The notes below the pieces were generated by a model that worked only from the letters and a program-made list of their open reading frames with translations, searched no databases and was not told the DNA's origin. Position numbers and translations under genes: made by a program. From Byssothecium circinans (lineage: Eukaryota > Ascomycota > Dothideomycetes > Pleosporales > Massarinaceae): a stretch of DNA of 62,342 nt. Shown one piece after another: positions 45,318 through 56,650 of this stretch (its first letter is position 1; each line of letters opens with the position of its first letter). The stretch lies in contig ML976996.1 in assembly GCA_010015675.1 (NCBI GenBank), forward strand, positions 95,769 to 158,110, given 5' to 3'.

Positions 45318-47354
45318 ATGCCCGCGCCCCCAACACATATCGTACAGACCTCCACCGAAGCGAAAAAAGCGCACAAGAAGAATGCCACCGGCCTCTCGTC
45401 GCACCGACAACGCCAACTCGAGCGCTCCGCCGAACTAGACCAACGCGCTGCACACTTCCGCGAGAAGGAAGAACGCCGGAAGGACGCGAAGAAGAAGCGC
45501 GAAGAACGTGAGAAAAAGGAACGGGAAGCGCGACGCCAGAACGGTGTAGGGCTCGCAACACAGCTTATTGGGTACAGTCATACTCAGGCGAAGTTGAAGC
45601 AGGGCATGGAAGCGTTTTTGGGATATCAGAAGAGGGCTGATCGGAAGAAAGAAGAGAAAAAGGCGAAAGAGGCGGCGATGGCGAAGGAGATTGAGGCTGC
45701 GGTTGAAGAAGTGGCGAGGGAGCCGTGGGATGACGATGATGGGGATGCGTTTGAGCTGCCGGACTTGAGCTTGGGGACAAGTGGCGCTGATCAATGGATT
45801 GACGACGACTTGGATGATGACACACTTTTGGAGGCGCATGATTTGGTCATGTCGGATCCCATGGAAGGTGTGGAAACTCCCGAGGTACAGATGCCACACA
45901 TTCCTGCCCCAGCACTCGCATCCGTGTCCGCACCCGAGTCTCCAAAGCGAGTCGCGCCGAAAGAAGACGTCGAATTCAAGCGCCGACACGGTCCCATCAA
46001 TCAGACCCTCGAGCATGTTTTGGCTAAGCTACCCGACCCCCTGATCGAGTTACTCTCACAAGACAACTCGAAGGACCCCTCGCTTTGGAATCCTGCATCA
46101 GCTCTTCTGCATAAATTGAACCCAATCGGTCTCCCGCCACATCGACTCCGAATCAAAGTTGGCTGCTCAGTGACACTCCTTCGAGAGTTGAATAGCAGCA
46201 GTCAATCGTCCAAGAGCCAGCATTTGCAGATCCTTCGAATGGAGAAAGACCGATTGGAGTGCCTTGTATTGGACGGCCACCTAGCAGGAACGAAGACTCT
46301 TCTCACCCGGACAACATTCTCTGCTTGCCATCACAACGATACTAGATATCCCTTCCAGCGGCTACAGTATCCGATACAAGTTGCCAAAGACTACGCACCC
46401 ATCAGCCTTCCAAAAGAATTACCCCAATCGTCGTTCAAGATGCTCTCGATGTCTGGAAGACCCGCGCGGCATCCGAGTATCCTCAAGAAGCCGTCGTCAA
46501 ACATGCCAAAACCACGGTCTACCCTGAACCGGCACCCTAGTTTCAAGCTCCCGGGCTTGCCAGCATCGAAGTCCAAACCCGTCGAATCCACGTCTGTGTC
46601 ACTGTTAGATGGCTGGGATGACTTCCTCGACAGCGGCACGCAAATTGCGCGAGAGCTGTCCCAAGAACAGGCTCCGCCAGTGAAGGCTCCTCAATCTCTA
46701 CAACCTAGACCTTCAACCTCAGTTTCAAGGACTTCTCCTCCGCCGATGAAAGCTGCGCCAGCTCAAAATGCGGTACCGCCAGCTTCGATACCAAATGCTT
46801 TGACCTCGCTTTCGACGCAGGACTTTGACTTCTCCCTAGAAGATCTCGTCGATTCACCTGTGGTAGAGTCCAAAGCAGAACTCAACAACATCTCACTTCC
46901 ACCACTGTCCAAGCGGCCCGTTGTGAAAGCGAATACCCCCACTAACGTCTCAAATAATCCAACGCGACAACCCACAAAGCCTCCTCAGAGCAAACATACC
47001 ATGCCTCCACCACCGCTACCACGACCGGAACCTCGACCACAGCTTCAGCCTTCTCGGGCCCAAGTTCAAATCCAAACCTCACCTGCCAAACGCAAAGCGG
47101 GAGCCGCTCTCCCCGCCCGCCAACCACCGCCCCTCAGGCTCACAATCGAACAACTTGGCCCCCAAGCAACGGCCACTCCCCCGCGAACTTCAACTCGGAC
47201 AAGCGCAAGCAGTTTGGTTAAGCCGAAGACTACACATTCTTTCTGTGATTTTGGGCTTTCAACACAGGAAGCTATTTCTTTTTTTGATGATGACACCGAT
47301 GATGATGATGAGTTGGCGTTCGGTTCACCTATTGATATGGAGATTGTGGTATGA
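45318..47354 (+). CDS. Protein with PIF1-helicase-like 2B module and C-terminal PCNA-binding motif
   Basis: Single-exon gene, 678 aa, not a known family to me. Residues 20-120 are strongly charged and helical (Lys/Arg/Glu coiled coil). Residues 270-360 closely resemble the beta-barrel 2B module that closes PIF1-type and Helitron helicases: GLPPHRLRIKVGCSVTLLRELN matches the helicase pattern LPPHxLxLKVGxPxMLLRNL, and RYPFQRLQYPIQVAKDYA matches the later PFxxxRxQFPxxLAFA. None of the helicase ATPase motifs is present. Residues 400-640 are Pro/Ser-rich and likely disordered. Residues 650-656 read QEAISFF, a perfect PIP-box (Q-x-x-hydrophobic-x-F-F), followed by an acidic tail. The combination suggests a replication- or repair-associated protein that rides on PCNA; that is inference. 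Confidence 0.82.
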   Translation: MPAPPTHIVQTSTEAKKAHKKNATGLSSHRQRQLERSAELDQRAAHFREKEERRKDAKKKREEREKKEREARRQNGVGLATQLIGYSHTQAKLKQGMEAFLGYQKRADRKKEEKKAKEAAMAKEIEAAVEEVAREPWDDDDGDAFELPDLSLGTSGADQWIDDDLDDDTLLEAHDLVMSDPMEGVETPEVQMPHIPAPALASVSAPESPKRVAPKEDVEFKRRHGPINQTLEHVLAKLPDPLIELLSQDNSKDPSLWNPASALLHKLNPIGLPPHRLRIKVGCSVTLLRELNSSSQSSKSQHLQILRMEKDRLECLVLDGHLAGTKTLLTRTTFSACHHNDTRYPFQRLQYPIQVAKDYAPISLPKELPQSSFKMLSMSGRPARHPSILKKPSSNMPKPRSTLNRHPSFKLPGLPASKSKPVESTSVSLLDGWDDFLDSGTQIARELSQEQAPPVKAPQSLQPRPSTSVSRTSPPPMKAAPAQNAVPPASIPNALTSLSTQDFDFSLEDLVDSPVVESKAELNNISLPPLSKRPVVKANTPTNVSNNPTRQPTKPPQSKHTMPPPPLPRPEPRPQLQPSRAQVQIQTSPAKRKAGAALPARQPPPLRLTIEQLGPQATATPPRTSTRTSASSLVKPKTTHSFCDFGLSTQEAISFFDDDTDDDDELAFGSPIDMEIVV

Positions 47355-48065
47355 ATTCGACTTTTGTTTTGGGTAAATGGGGTCTGCGTTTCTAGATGCC
47401 ACCATTGAGTGGAACGGGTTGGAGATGGGGGTTGGGACTGGCATTCATTGAGTACATGGAATGACACCCACCTCTGGGAACGAATTTATTCTTTGCTATG
47501 ACATGGCCAGAACACCTAAATCAATATCACATATGAAGGTGCCGCTCGCGTACGGTACGGTGTCAAATATTTCGAAACCCTTTCGACAATTTCAAAGCGA
47601 ATACTATCGCTAAACTTCTTATTCCAGGGCGAACCCGATTTTCACTCGGAAAGATAAACTCGGGAAACAAGCTATTCAAACTCGCATTGCTACTAAATCT
47701 TAGTAATTAAGGGGAATATAAGGGACTGAATCACTCGTAGATGAGTTTTACGGAGTGTGGCTGTTGCCTTATGTCCCGAGATTTTGCTACCGCGGGGTTC
47801 ACTCCCAGGCCGGGCCTCTAAAATGTCTGACAAACATCCTAGTATCATACGTCTAACAAGTCTCCTAATATCTAGGAATCCACCCCTTAAGCGCAACAAC
47901 CTCCCCAAGCCTCGCAAACCTCCCCTTCTCCCCGTTGCCAACATCGCACTCCTCCGCACCCCAAACACCGCAACCCACCCCAAGATAACTTTCCCCTTGC
48001 CGGTTTTCTGCACAACCAAGCCCTACCCATCTCCGTCTTTACCATCTCCTTCCCCCACCTCCTCA
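47355..48065. other. Intergenic between convergent genes
   Basis: Partly TA-rich (47480-47720). No gene or repeat family recognised. Confidence 0.5.
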
Positions 48066-49695
48066 TCACCCCATTTGGCCCTTTTCTTCTTCGGCCAGGG
48101 GAGGATCTACTAGGCCACGATAGAGAGGAATGATGGGCTTGATGGTGTTCCAGATACGTCGTCGGTTTGCAATGCCCATGAGTGGCCCCTGCATGTTGGT
48201 TTTCGTATTAGTGGCATGTCTGAGCTTGATGGTGTTCCAGATACGTCGTCGGTTTGCAATGCCCATGAGTGGCCCCTGCATGTTGGTTTTCGTATTAGTG
48301 GCATGTCTGAGGTAGAAGTAGACGTCTTTGAAGTTGAAATTCGTTGGTGAGAATTGCGGATCCGAGAAGACTTGCCTAACAATAGCGGTTTATAGTCAGT
48401 AAAGTTCTGGCAGAGGTGTGTCAGTAATGTACGGGGCTACGTACTTTAGCTCGGGGAACCAAGGCAGAACGTCTTTGCGAATCATCCATGTCCAAAAAGA
48501 GGTGTTTCGCGTCTGCATGTGAACATGCCATGAAGCATTCATCAAGGCAATCCGCTGTTTGGCCGGCAGATAAGGCATGACCATGAGTAAAATGTCATAA
48601 GGCAGTCGACGGAAAGGATCGTTGCGAACTTTGCCTGTCAGATCAAGCGATGGAGTCGGCTGCGTAGTCGGCAAAATCTTCAAGATTTCCTGAGTGGTCA
48701 AGACATTGAACCCAGGGTTACACACGATGTACTACAAACGTGTTAGCTCTGATGGTTTTTGTGACCAGCAAGAGGAGAAGTAACGAACCTCTTGTCCAGG
48801 TTGACATATCCAGATCTGATCAGGTCCCTCAATGTCCCCATAATCGAGGTTGAGATCGCGAAAACTGTTATGCTGGTCTTGGAGCCGATCCAGAGTCGAA
48901 AACATCGCCGCCCTGTTGATGCGCGTGCCATCGGAATGGTTTAGCAAACGTTGAGCGAGTATGCTCCAGCATGCTTCGTGCATTGGAAATCCCCAGCCAT
49001 CCATGCTTTGGTGTTCGTAGCTGTGTTCAATTAATTTCGTTGCGGCTTAGGACAAGCGTGTCTGCTCACCAATCAAAGTCTTCCGCTCCGGGATCGTTTG
49101 GATCGAGGTCTCGCGGTGTCAGTGTGGCTCTTATCACAGAAACATGTCGTAGATACCTTCAGATGACGTTTCGTTGTCCTCATCAGATCGGTTGATTGAA
49201 AATACACCCTATTCATGCCTTCAGTTAATACCCACATCAAACTACGGCTCCACGCGTACTCACGTAGTCGTCATACGTTCCCCTTCGCGAAAGAAAGATC
49301 CTTATACACATTGATTAGCTTCCCCCTCTCATCAAGATCTCGCAATGCAGGACCGCGAACACTAACCTCGGATCTGACCCATCCGAATCAGCCTTAGCCA
49401 AACACCTGCAATCCTTCACCCATGCTGTATCCTTCTTCTTCAAGACCTCGGGATTGTAGCGATGCTCTCCTTCGTAGTCATCATCCTCATCATCATCATC
49501 ATCGCCATAATCACTGTCAAATTGGACTTCCCCTTCTTCCTTACTCTCTTCTTCCTCTGCATCCCCCATCGCTTCATACGAATCATGACCTGTGCCCTCT
49601 TTCCCCTGCTTCGCGGCGCGTTTCCGGCGGGCAAACTTCACGCCATAGCCCAAGGGGCCCGAGCATAGCGCACAGTAGCAGTCCCAGGAGCCCAT
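48066..49695 (-). CDS. F-box protein with recent in-frame 29-residue duplication
   Basis: Seven exons on the minus strand: 49367-49695, 49264-49300, 49157-49208, 49070-49109, 48789-49020, 48445-48731 and 48066-48375 (428 aa). Every junction is GT-AG and keeps frame. The 47-nt intron 49110-49156 was preferred to a nearer acceptor that would make it only 29 nt. The N-terminus MGSWDCYCALCSGPL is a signature of a fungal F-box family. An acidic stretch follows, then YDDYG and YEHQSMDGWGFPMHEACW, and the F-box itself FRRLPYDILLMVMPYLPAKQ near residue 280. The last exon holds two identical copies of a 29-residue unit beginning LRHATNTKTNMQGPL. Likely a substrate adaptor of an SCF ubiquitin ligase; substrate unknown. 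Confidence 0.88.
48137..48310. repeat. Perfect tandem duplication, 2 x 87 bp, inside an exon
   Basis: 48137-48223 and 48224-48310 appear identical and directly adjacent. The unit length is a multiple of three, so the frame of the F-box gene is kept. Confidence 0.95.
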
Positions 49696-50924
49696 TGAGA
49701 ATGGAGATATACGTGATTGAATGAAAACGGAGTCGAGGTCCTGAGGTGGAGAGATCGCGGGATCTATAAGCAGGACCAGATCAGGCAGAAGTGGCTTGTG
49801 CATACGGGTGTGGAGGCATGATCCATGGAAGGAGTTAAGGTGTAGGCAGCAAGAAAACAGGAGCGAAGATGGAAATGAGCCAGAGAGGTAGGTGGTGGGG
49901 AAGTTGTCGTCTCGTGCGTAGGATGGCAGGGGCATCTCAAGGCAGATAAGACGCTAGTTCATATCTACCTTAGCGTCGTATTCTGCGCTTTACTTTTGTG
50001 TTATCCAACGCCTATTATTGACGGTCTCCTTTCGGCATTGGGATGGTCGCACGAGATGTTTTGGAACAGACACAATGAGGGGGGATGGGGGGAAGTCGTC
50101 TTCAATTCAAAAGCAGTGCTTTCAAGATACGAAAATGTACTGCAAAGAGGTGTCGACAGAGGCTGAACAATTTGGATTCCAGCTGGCCTGGTAACTTCTG
50201 GATTCTCAAGAGAATATGTATTCGGCGTTTTGACTCCTTTAAAGAAGCCTTACATGTCATATATATTTAGGTTTATGTGGCTTCAACTCCCCTTTCGCTA
50301 CAAAGCATGGTGCATAAAAGAATTGCAACTGTGGATTAGTCTGTAATGAGGGCTGTTGGTGGTGTCTCATTTTCTGGAGGTTGAAGGGTCGCCGAAGAAG
50401 TAAGGGGCGAGGTGGAAGGCAGCAAGTCTTTTGCGGGACTGCAAAAGCCGACAGTAGCAATTCGCGTTAAATTCCTGTCAAAACTCTGGCAGCGATATAC
50501 AAACTATTATTATTGCAAAAATACCTTTTAGTTCCTACCTTATGTGCCGACTTTCTCTGCTTCACAGGGGGTGTATGTGAAGGTTGGAGAATGCGGGGAA
50601 CGCGGAATCTCGTCAAACTCCAGATGGCCCGTGCACTCAGGTACCTGTTGTGTCCGTCAACTTCGAGCTTGGAGACGATACAAATCAAACATAGCCATTA
50701 CCAACATGATCTGGATGATCAGATGCTAGACATGCTCACGCGGCGAAGTGATGCCCGACCCGGCGTGAACACCAGACACGGCATATCCCAGACCTCAACT
50801 CCGCTCCGCCTGAGCTGATCATCCGACCTTCTCTACGACCCATGTTACAGATCATTAATACCCGTTGCTCTCGAGCAGAGCGGCCCACGATTCGTTTCGT
50901 CCTGTCTCTATCCAAATCGTAAGT
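49696..50924. other. Divergent intergenic region, 1.2 kb
   Basis: Promoters of the F-box gene (left) and the GH76 gene (right) lie here. No gene recognised. Confidence 0.5.
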
Positions 50925-52856
50925 ATGTGGCTTAGGGCCGCGCTCCAGTGCCGACCTTTGCTTTTCTTGTTTATATTCTTTTCGATCGCCAGTGCCAGTA
51001 AGTCGCGAGAAACTCATCGTGAGCTTTGAATCATGTTGACTGAAGCCACAGCACAAAGCTCGGTCTACGAAACCGGGGACCAGCATGTCTTGCATCCAAC
51101 ATCCACCGCCGAGATCCTACCAGACGATGCAGTCGAAGCCTCCACCGCCGTGAACGGCCTCCGCAGCATTCACTCAGCGCTCCAGGTCATGCAGGCCGAA
51201 TACTTCTCTCTCTGGCTAGGAAAGTGGACAGAAGCGATCGACTGGACCGCCGCCGTAATGAATACGCACCTTTCCGCAGCCCTCTCCTCCATGTCCCGCG
51301 CGCTCCCATACACCACCACACCCGACGCAAAAGCTCAGAAACTAGACAACGAGATCAACAAGTACTTTGGGCAGAGCACGGCATACTATTTCGGAGAGGA
51401 CTACTTTGCAATAAGGATGCAAGCATTTGACGATATGCTGTGGGTGGTTCTGGGCTGGCTCGAGAGCATACAATTCATCTCGTCGCACTCGGAAGTGCAC
51501 TATCCGCCGAACAAGCCTGAAGGGACAGCCTGGTGGCACGGAAGGCAGTTCATCCCACCTTTCGCACACCGCGCGCGCGTGTTCTGGGAGCTGGCTGAGA
51601 AGGGGTGGGATTGGGTGCTCTGCGGGGGTGGTATGAATTGGAATCCGAAGTTGCTGCCGTACAAGAACGCGATCACCAATGAGCTGTTCATTTCTGCGAG
51701 CGTGGGCATGTATCTTCATTTCCCGGGAGACGACAATGACTCGCCATTTATGGGGTAAGTTCTCCCACAAATTTCGTCGTAAGCATGGCACTAGGCCACT
51801 CTGCAATCCAAGACGGCGTGATGTGACACCCCCTTGGATGGGTTACTGACTTTATACTCCCAAAGTGTCAAGAAACCCGATTCGGATCCAAAGAAACTGA
51901 AGGCGCATGAGCATGTAAACACAATATCAACCGCGCAACCCTCCACCTACGACCCAACCTACCTCGCAGCGGCCATCAACGGCTACATCTGGCTCTCCAA
52001 CATCAATATGACCAATGCCCAAGGTCTCTACGTCGACGGCTACCATATTTCTGGCTACGAGACCAACCACAGCCGGACAGAATGCGACGAGCGCAACGAA
52101 ATGGTGTACACATACAACCAAGGAGTCATCCTCTCAGGCCTGCGCGGCCTCTGGGAAGCAACAGGCAACCTCACCTACCTACAGGATGGTCACGAGCTCG
52201 TGAGAAACGTGATAGCAGCGACTGGATGGACAGACGCGGATATCACCCTCGCAGCTGCTGGCGCATTCGCTCGTAAGCAAACACCAAAGCTGTACTCTGG
52301 TCCAGAACCTTTGGAGGGCTGGGCTGGCCTCGGCGCCGATGGGATACTGACGGAGCTCTGCGACCCTAATGGGGACTGCAGCCAAGATGGACAAACGTTC
52401 AAGGGTATCTTCTTCCACCATCTCGTCGCGTTTTGTATGGCACTACCACTCGAGCCAGTTACGCCTGGCAAAACATATGCCGCTACACCGGCGGAAGCTG
52501 CACTACACCAACAGAGCTGTAACGAGTACACGCCATGGGTGGTGCATAATGCTGAAGCCGCGCTCACCACAAGAGATGAGAACGGTCGCTTTGGTATGTG
52601 GTGGGGTGCAGGAAACGCATCCAAAGTATTCCCACGAAGTGAGATGCTGGAGCGTAGGGTCAGGCTTTTACCACTCGATGCGGTCGACTCTCGTAATACG
52701 CCTTCGTACAGTTCGGAGGCGATGGATTTGCGCTCGGCCCAGCGGGAAGGTGATCTGAATGATCGCGGACGGGGAAGGACGATTGAGACGCAGGGTGGTG
52801 GGTTGGCGGTTGTGAGGGCGATGTGGGAATTTTTGAGGCGATATGAGGAAGCGTAA
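50925..52856 (+). CDS. Secreted glycoside hydrolase family 76 (alpha-1,6-mannanase-like)
   Basis: Extracellular or wall enzyme related to fungal Dcw1/Dfg5 and bacterial endo-alpha-1,6-mannanases. Exons are 50925-50997, 51052-51754 and 51866-52856 (588 aa). The short first exon supplies a signal peptide (CRPLLFLFIFFSIASA). The catalytic Asp-Asp pair of GH76 is in MQAFDDMLWVVLGWLE. WNPKLLPYKNAITNELF, DGYHISGYE and YTYNQGVILSGLRGLWEATG follow the family order, with several sequons for N-glycosylation. No C-terminal hydrophobic tail for a GPI anchor is seen, unlike Dcw1/Dfg5, so the product is probably released. Related proteins may trim wall mannan or transfer GPI-linked glycans. Confidence 0.9.
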
Positions 52857-54002
52857 CGTGTGTAGGGAGCTGCGTGCATGATGCGAGCTAGTGTCGATAA
52901 TACCACGTTTTATATACAGTCAGGGAACCTAAAACGATTGCCGAATTAAAGACGCATGACGGATATTAACTCAGCATGTGGAAACGCTTCACCAGCCGTG
53001 CATTCTTTCCCCGTAGCTCACTCCCACTCTTGTCATCATTCTTTTTGCATCGATTTTGGGTGTGGTTGTTGTCCAAAGGTGAAGCTCTGGGTGCCAGTGA
53101 CTGAGACGAGGGATTCCCGGCTACGTTAGTCAAATAGTTTAAAAGTTATTGCGCAGGCTACGAACTCCTCGAAGCCGTTCAGACGTGTGTTAGTGAGCTG
53201 CGCAGATGGCCCATTTATCACGGATGTAAACTCCATTTCGTGCTTCCATGGTCTCTGCTGTATCTCGAACACCTTTTTCTCGTCGCTGGCTCAGCGCATC
53301 ATTGCTTTCGCAACGCTGTTCCGTCCAGTTTTATAGACTAATAAACTACTAATTGCTTCAAATATGCTATGCCGATACGTTACTAACGAAACATTGCAAA
53401 ATCCAAGCCGTAGAATTCTTAACCCAAATTCCGTGACTCCGCCAAGCCTCTATGTCGGAAGTTGAAAACTTCAAAACAACCAAAAATAAAAAAGCAGCTT
53501 ATCCAAAAGAACGAGTTATTCCACAATATTCCAACTCCCCAGTCAAACTATAGTGTTGTTCCGCATCCTCGCTTAGCCTTACCGTCGCCGCCGCCCCCGC
53601 ACACGCAAAAAAAGCCGCCTCGTCCACCAAACCTCACCACCACAACCAAGGACCCCAAAATCGATGCAAAAAGAATCATGACAAGAGTGGGATTTGAGTT
53701 TAGGCGGTAGAGTTAAGGTTCATGATATGCCGTGTCTTGTGTTTACGCTAGGTTCGAGGGCTACTTCTGCGCGCAAGCCATGTCTGGTATCTAATTGTGT
53801 CGCATATAATGTTGTGATGTGGTATCGCTGTGCCACTCCCACAAGTGACAGCCATGACGTGAGATCGGAGCTAAGCTCAGCCTAGTGGCACCCCGCACCC
53901 CGCACCCCACCCAACAATTTTTTTATTTTCTCTCCTGTCATATGTCCCTTCTACTCTCGTATATATTTATTTTATACTCAAAATTTCTATAATTCAATCA
54001 CA
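52857..54002. other. Intergenic with decayed tRNA-Leu pieces
   Basis: The tRNA-Leu 3' end TCCCACTCTTGTCA occurs at 53022-53035 (+) and, inverted, at 53679-53692. Each is followed by almost the same flank (TTCTTTTTGCATCGATTTTGG), making an inverted repeat of about 40 bp. The plus copy is preceded from about 52936 by faint matches to the D arm (GATTGCCGA), variable arm (TGTGGAAACGC) and a GTAG just before the T loop. Confidence 0.6.
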
Positions 54003-54147
54003 GGCAAGATGGCCGAGCGGTCTAAGGCGCTAGCTTCAGGCTCATTACTGAGTACTGCTAGTGTGGAAACACGCGTGGGGTAAGATTCACTCAGTCGCTC
54101 GCTATGAACTATGCTAACATGATGTAGTTCGAATCCCACTCTTGTCA
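54003..54147 (+). tRNA. tRNA-Leu(CAG) with anticodon-loop intron and extra GT-AG insertion in the T arm
   Basis: Acceptor GGCAAGA (54003-54009) pairs with TCTTGTC (54140-54146), with discriminator A54147. The D stem is GCC/GGC, the A box TGGCCGAGCGGTC is intact, and the anticodon stem CTAGC/GCTAG encloses loop TTCAGGT with anticodon CAG. A normal 15-nt intron (54041-54055) lies one base 3' of the anticodon. The long variable arm (GTG-GAAA-CAC) fits leucine. The T stem 5' strand GTGGG (54075-54079) and the T loop plus 3' strand TTCGAATCCCAC (54128-54139) are separated by a 48-nt insertion. With both inserts removed every stem pairs. A T8 terminator follows. Confidence 0.88.
54080..54127 (+). 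other. 48-nt spliceosomal-intron-like insertion inside the tRNA T arm
   Basis: Starts GTAAGA, has GCTAAC at 54113-54118 with the branch adenosine ten bases before the end, and finishes TAG. Length and signals match the protein-gene introns of this window. The B box is split, but the final AG of the insertion plus TTCGAATCC gives a site one base from consensus. Confidence 0.85.
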
Positions 54148-54152
54148 ATACA

Positions 54153-54160
54153 TTTTTTTT
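54153..54160 (+). terminator. RNA polymerase III terminator (T8)
   Basis: Eight T residues begin six bases after the tRNA discriminator base. Confidence 0.85.
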
Positions 54161-56650
54161 GCATTTTTGTGTAATAGGAAGTTGAACAACACTCCTCCCA
54201 GAATTTTGGAGCTCGCCAAAAATTTTTGGGCTTAGCAGCTAGATTTTCATGCCATTCCCTGCCAGCAAGCCATGTGTACTTACACGAAGAATCCACGATC
54301 CTCGAAACCATTCCACCTCAAACATTGAACACTGTTACCGTAGGCCGCTTACTAGCGATGAAAGCTTCTTGCGTTCTCCAGCGACGTTGCGTCCAGTCTG
54401 TTGTTATTTCATCGACAGCATCAGTCAAGGCTCAATGCGAACAAAGGCCGACTCTGCCTGTGGTACTTGTTAGGGGCGCAATACCTTCCATTTTCATGAC
54501 CGGATCTTTGTACTGTACATGTGTATACGTGTATGCCACACAGATCGAGATATCGAGATGGCAGAGCCGCCCATGAGGGAGGATTGTACATACGTTTCAT
54601 TGCTCATGAGATCGATGCGACGTATTTTGCGGAGTGTGGCATGAAGTCTAGCGAAAGGTCAGCGTACGGTGGTGGGAATGAGGATACACAAATACACAAC
54701 TTACGAAATTTGATGGAAATATGGAAATGTGAATAGCAGCTCTGGAGACGGGCTACGCTGCGGCCAACTAACATTGGTTGACCGGGTTGGTTTCACAGAC
54801 TGTTTTTCTGTCCGTGCTTGTATTGTGGGCAGTTTTGAGGTTCTGAAAGACCTGGGCGTGTCCATTGGTTGATTGGTTGAACTGGAGGCATACACGTAAC
54901 GAATTCAGGACGGCGATGTATAGGCGAAGGGGAATTGGGCTTGTGTATGGCAGGAACTTCGAGGCCGCCGTGTCGCAATTGAAATAAGCGAGACGCGTCT
55001 TGGAGAAGTGGAGGTGCACGACAGTTTCAGCGGTGGGCGCGAGACCTTGAAGGGATATGTCTGTCTCGCTCAGGTCGTGTTGTGTGGGTTAAACAGTTAA
55101 ACAGCAAGGCCCGTGACGGTGTGGTGGACAAAATGCCGTCGGAGAATATTCAGGCGCACGAGAGATACTTCTCTTCGTCTTTCGGCGATGAGCTGCGCTT
55201 CGTGGGAGGCTGGAGTCGGGTTGGAGTTTTGGCCATCGCGAAATGAAGTACTCAATGAGGGCCACAGGGGCCCAGTTTTTAGCGTTCATTATTCATTATC
55301 TCGGGACTTCTGCGGTTTGGAGATGCGATCGGTTGGCAGGTTGGCAGTCGGGTGTTTAGAGCAAAGGCTTAAGCACAGTGCCGAGCTCTTGAACTCTTGA
55401 ACTGCGAAAAGGGCACCGGATCAGGCGACACATTGCCATAGTAGCTGTGACACCGAGTTCGTTGGTCGTATTGTACGGAAGATGAGTACAGTCGCAGAGT
55501 TCTTGACCTGGAAGTCATCGTAACATGCGAAAGCGATTGGACACAAGAGAATTCTGTGGCGGATGGCGGATTGAATCCGGTAATCGACCAAGGAGAGGTA
55601 CATCGGGAGATCGGGAGGCAACTTTGACATCACCTTCAAGCTTCGGGCTCATAGTAACTGCTGTGAGCGTCATGCTTACCACTGAGAAGTTAGAGTCTCG
55701 TCGTGGGTGACTTTTGCGCTTTTGACGACCTTAGTTTCGAGCGGCCAGAGCCGAAACTTGAAATGTTGGAAAGCCAATCTGGTTAAATAGCTCCGGCTAC
55801 GTGAGCGATCAGCCAATATGATGATATGACGTGGACATTTTGCTCAATGTTCGAACATCGAGAGGTTGAGAGTACAGCGCTTCGGTACTTCGAGTCATGA
55901 TGCTTGATGTGAAGTCCTGCTGTACGGATATAAGCTTCAGTACACGTCCACCTTTAAAAATAGGGGCGTGTTGCCGCTATTTTACCAAAGAGTAAGACAT
56001 GACGGGATTTGACTTTCCGGTACACCGCAGTGCAATACGGTGGAACGCTGCTGAAAAAACCAGTGGCGATTGTATTGGAAATGTATATGGTCGTTGAACC
56101 GATGTGACTGCAAAGCTAAGCAAATGTGAGTGTTTTTCCGCTCCAGCAGCCTCGGCATGAGACCCTTGTACGTGTTGTCCGTGGGTGAGCTTGTTTACAT
56201 GTTGATGTTGATAGATCGAAGGAGATGCAGGGATCTCTTTGGTGAATGTTGTGTTGTGTTAGACGCTAGTTGCAGAACTTCTGTGAAGAGTACTCTTTTT
56301 CTGCTTCGTTGGGAAGTGGGAAAACTATCCCAATTAGCAATGGATATGGAGGAAGGCGGATGAACTTGCTTCTGCCAAAAGCACACCAGTCGCTCTCGTT
56401 TTGCGTACCTAATCAACTGAAATGGGTACTGAGGTCGGTAGGTAGCAGGATAGCGGGGTTCTCGAATGATGCTCAAGCATCTGTGATTTAAGGAAAGACG
56501 TGATAGTGAGATGGGATGAAACGGTGATGAAGATTGCCGACAAAATTGCGTTCATAGGGAAGATCAAGGTTGTTATGATTTAGGTTGCGAGGAAGGAGAT
56601 GCCGGTTTCCTTGGAATATATAGTCGTGGGCTTTGGTGATGCTGTGATAC

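Noticed and set aside
49128..49156. A 29-nt intron in the F-box gene using the nearest AG
   Set aside because: Too short for fungal splicing; the AG at 49110-49111 gives a 47-nt intron with a good CTGAC branch site and keeps frame.
53745..53775. GGTTCGAG motif that looks like a tRNA T loop
   Set aside because: No acceptor, D or anticodon stems could be folded around it.
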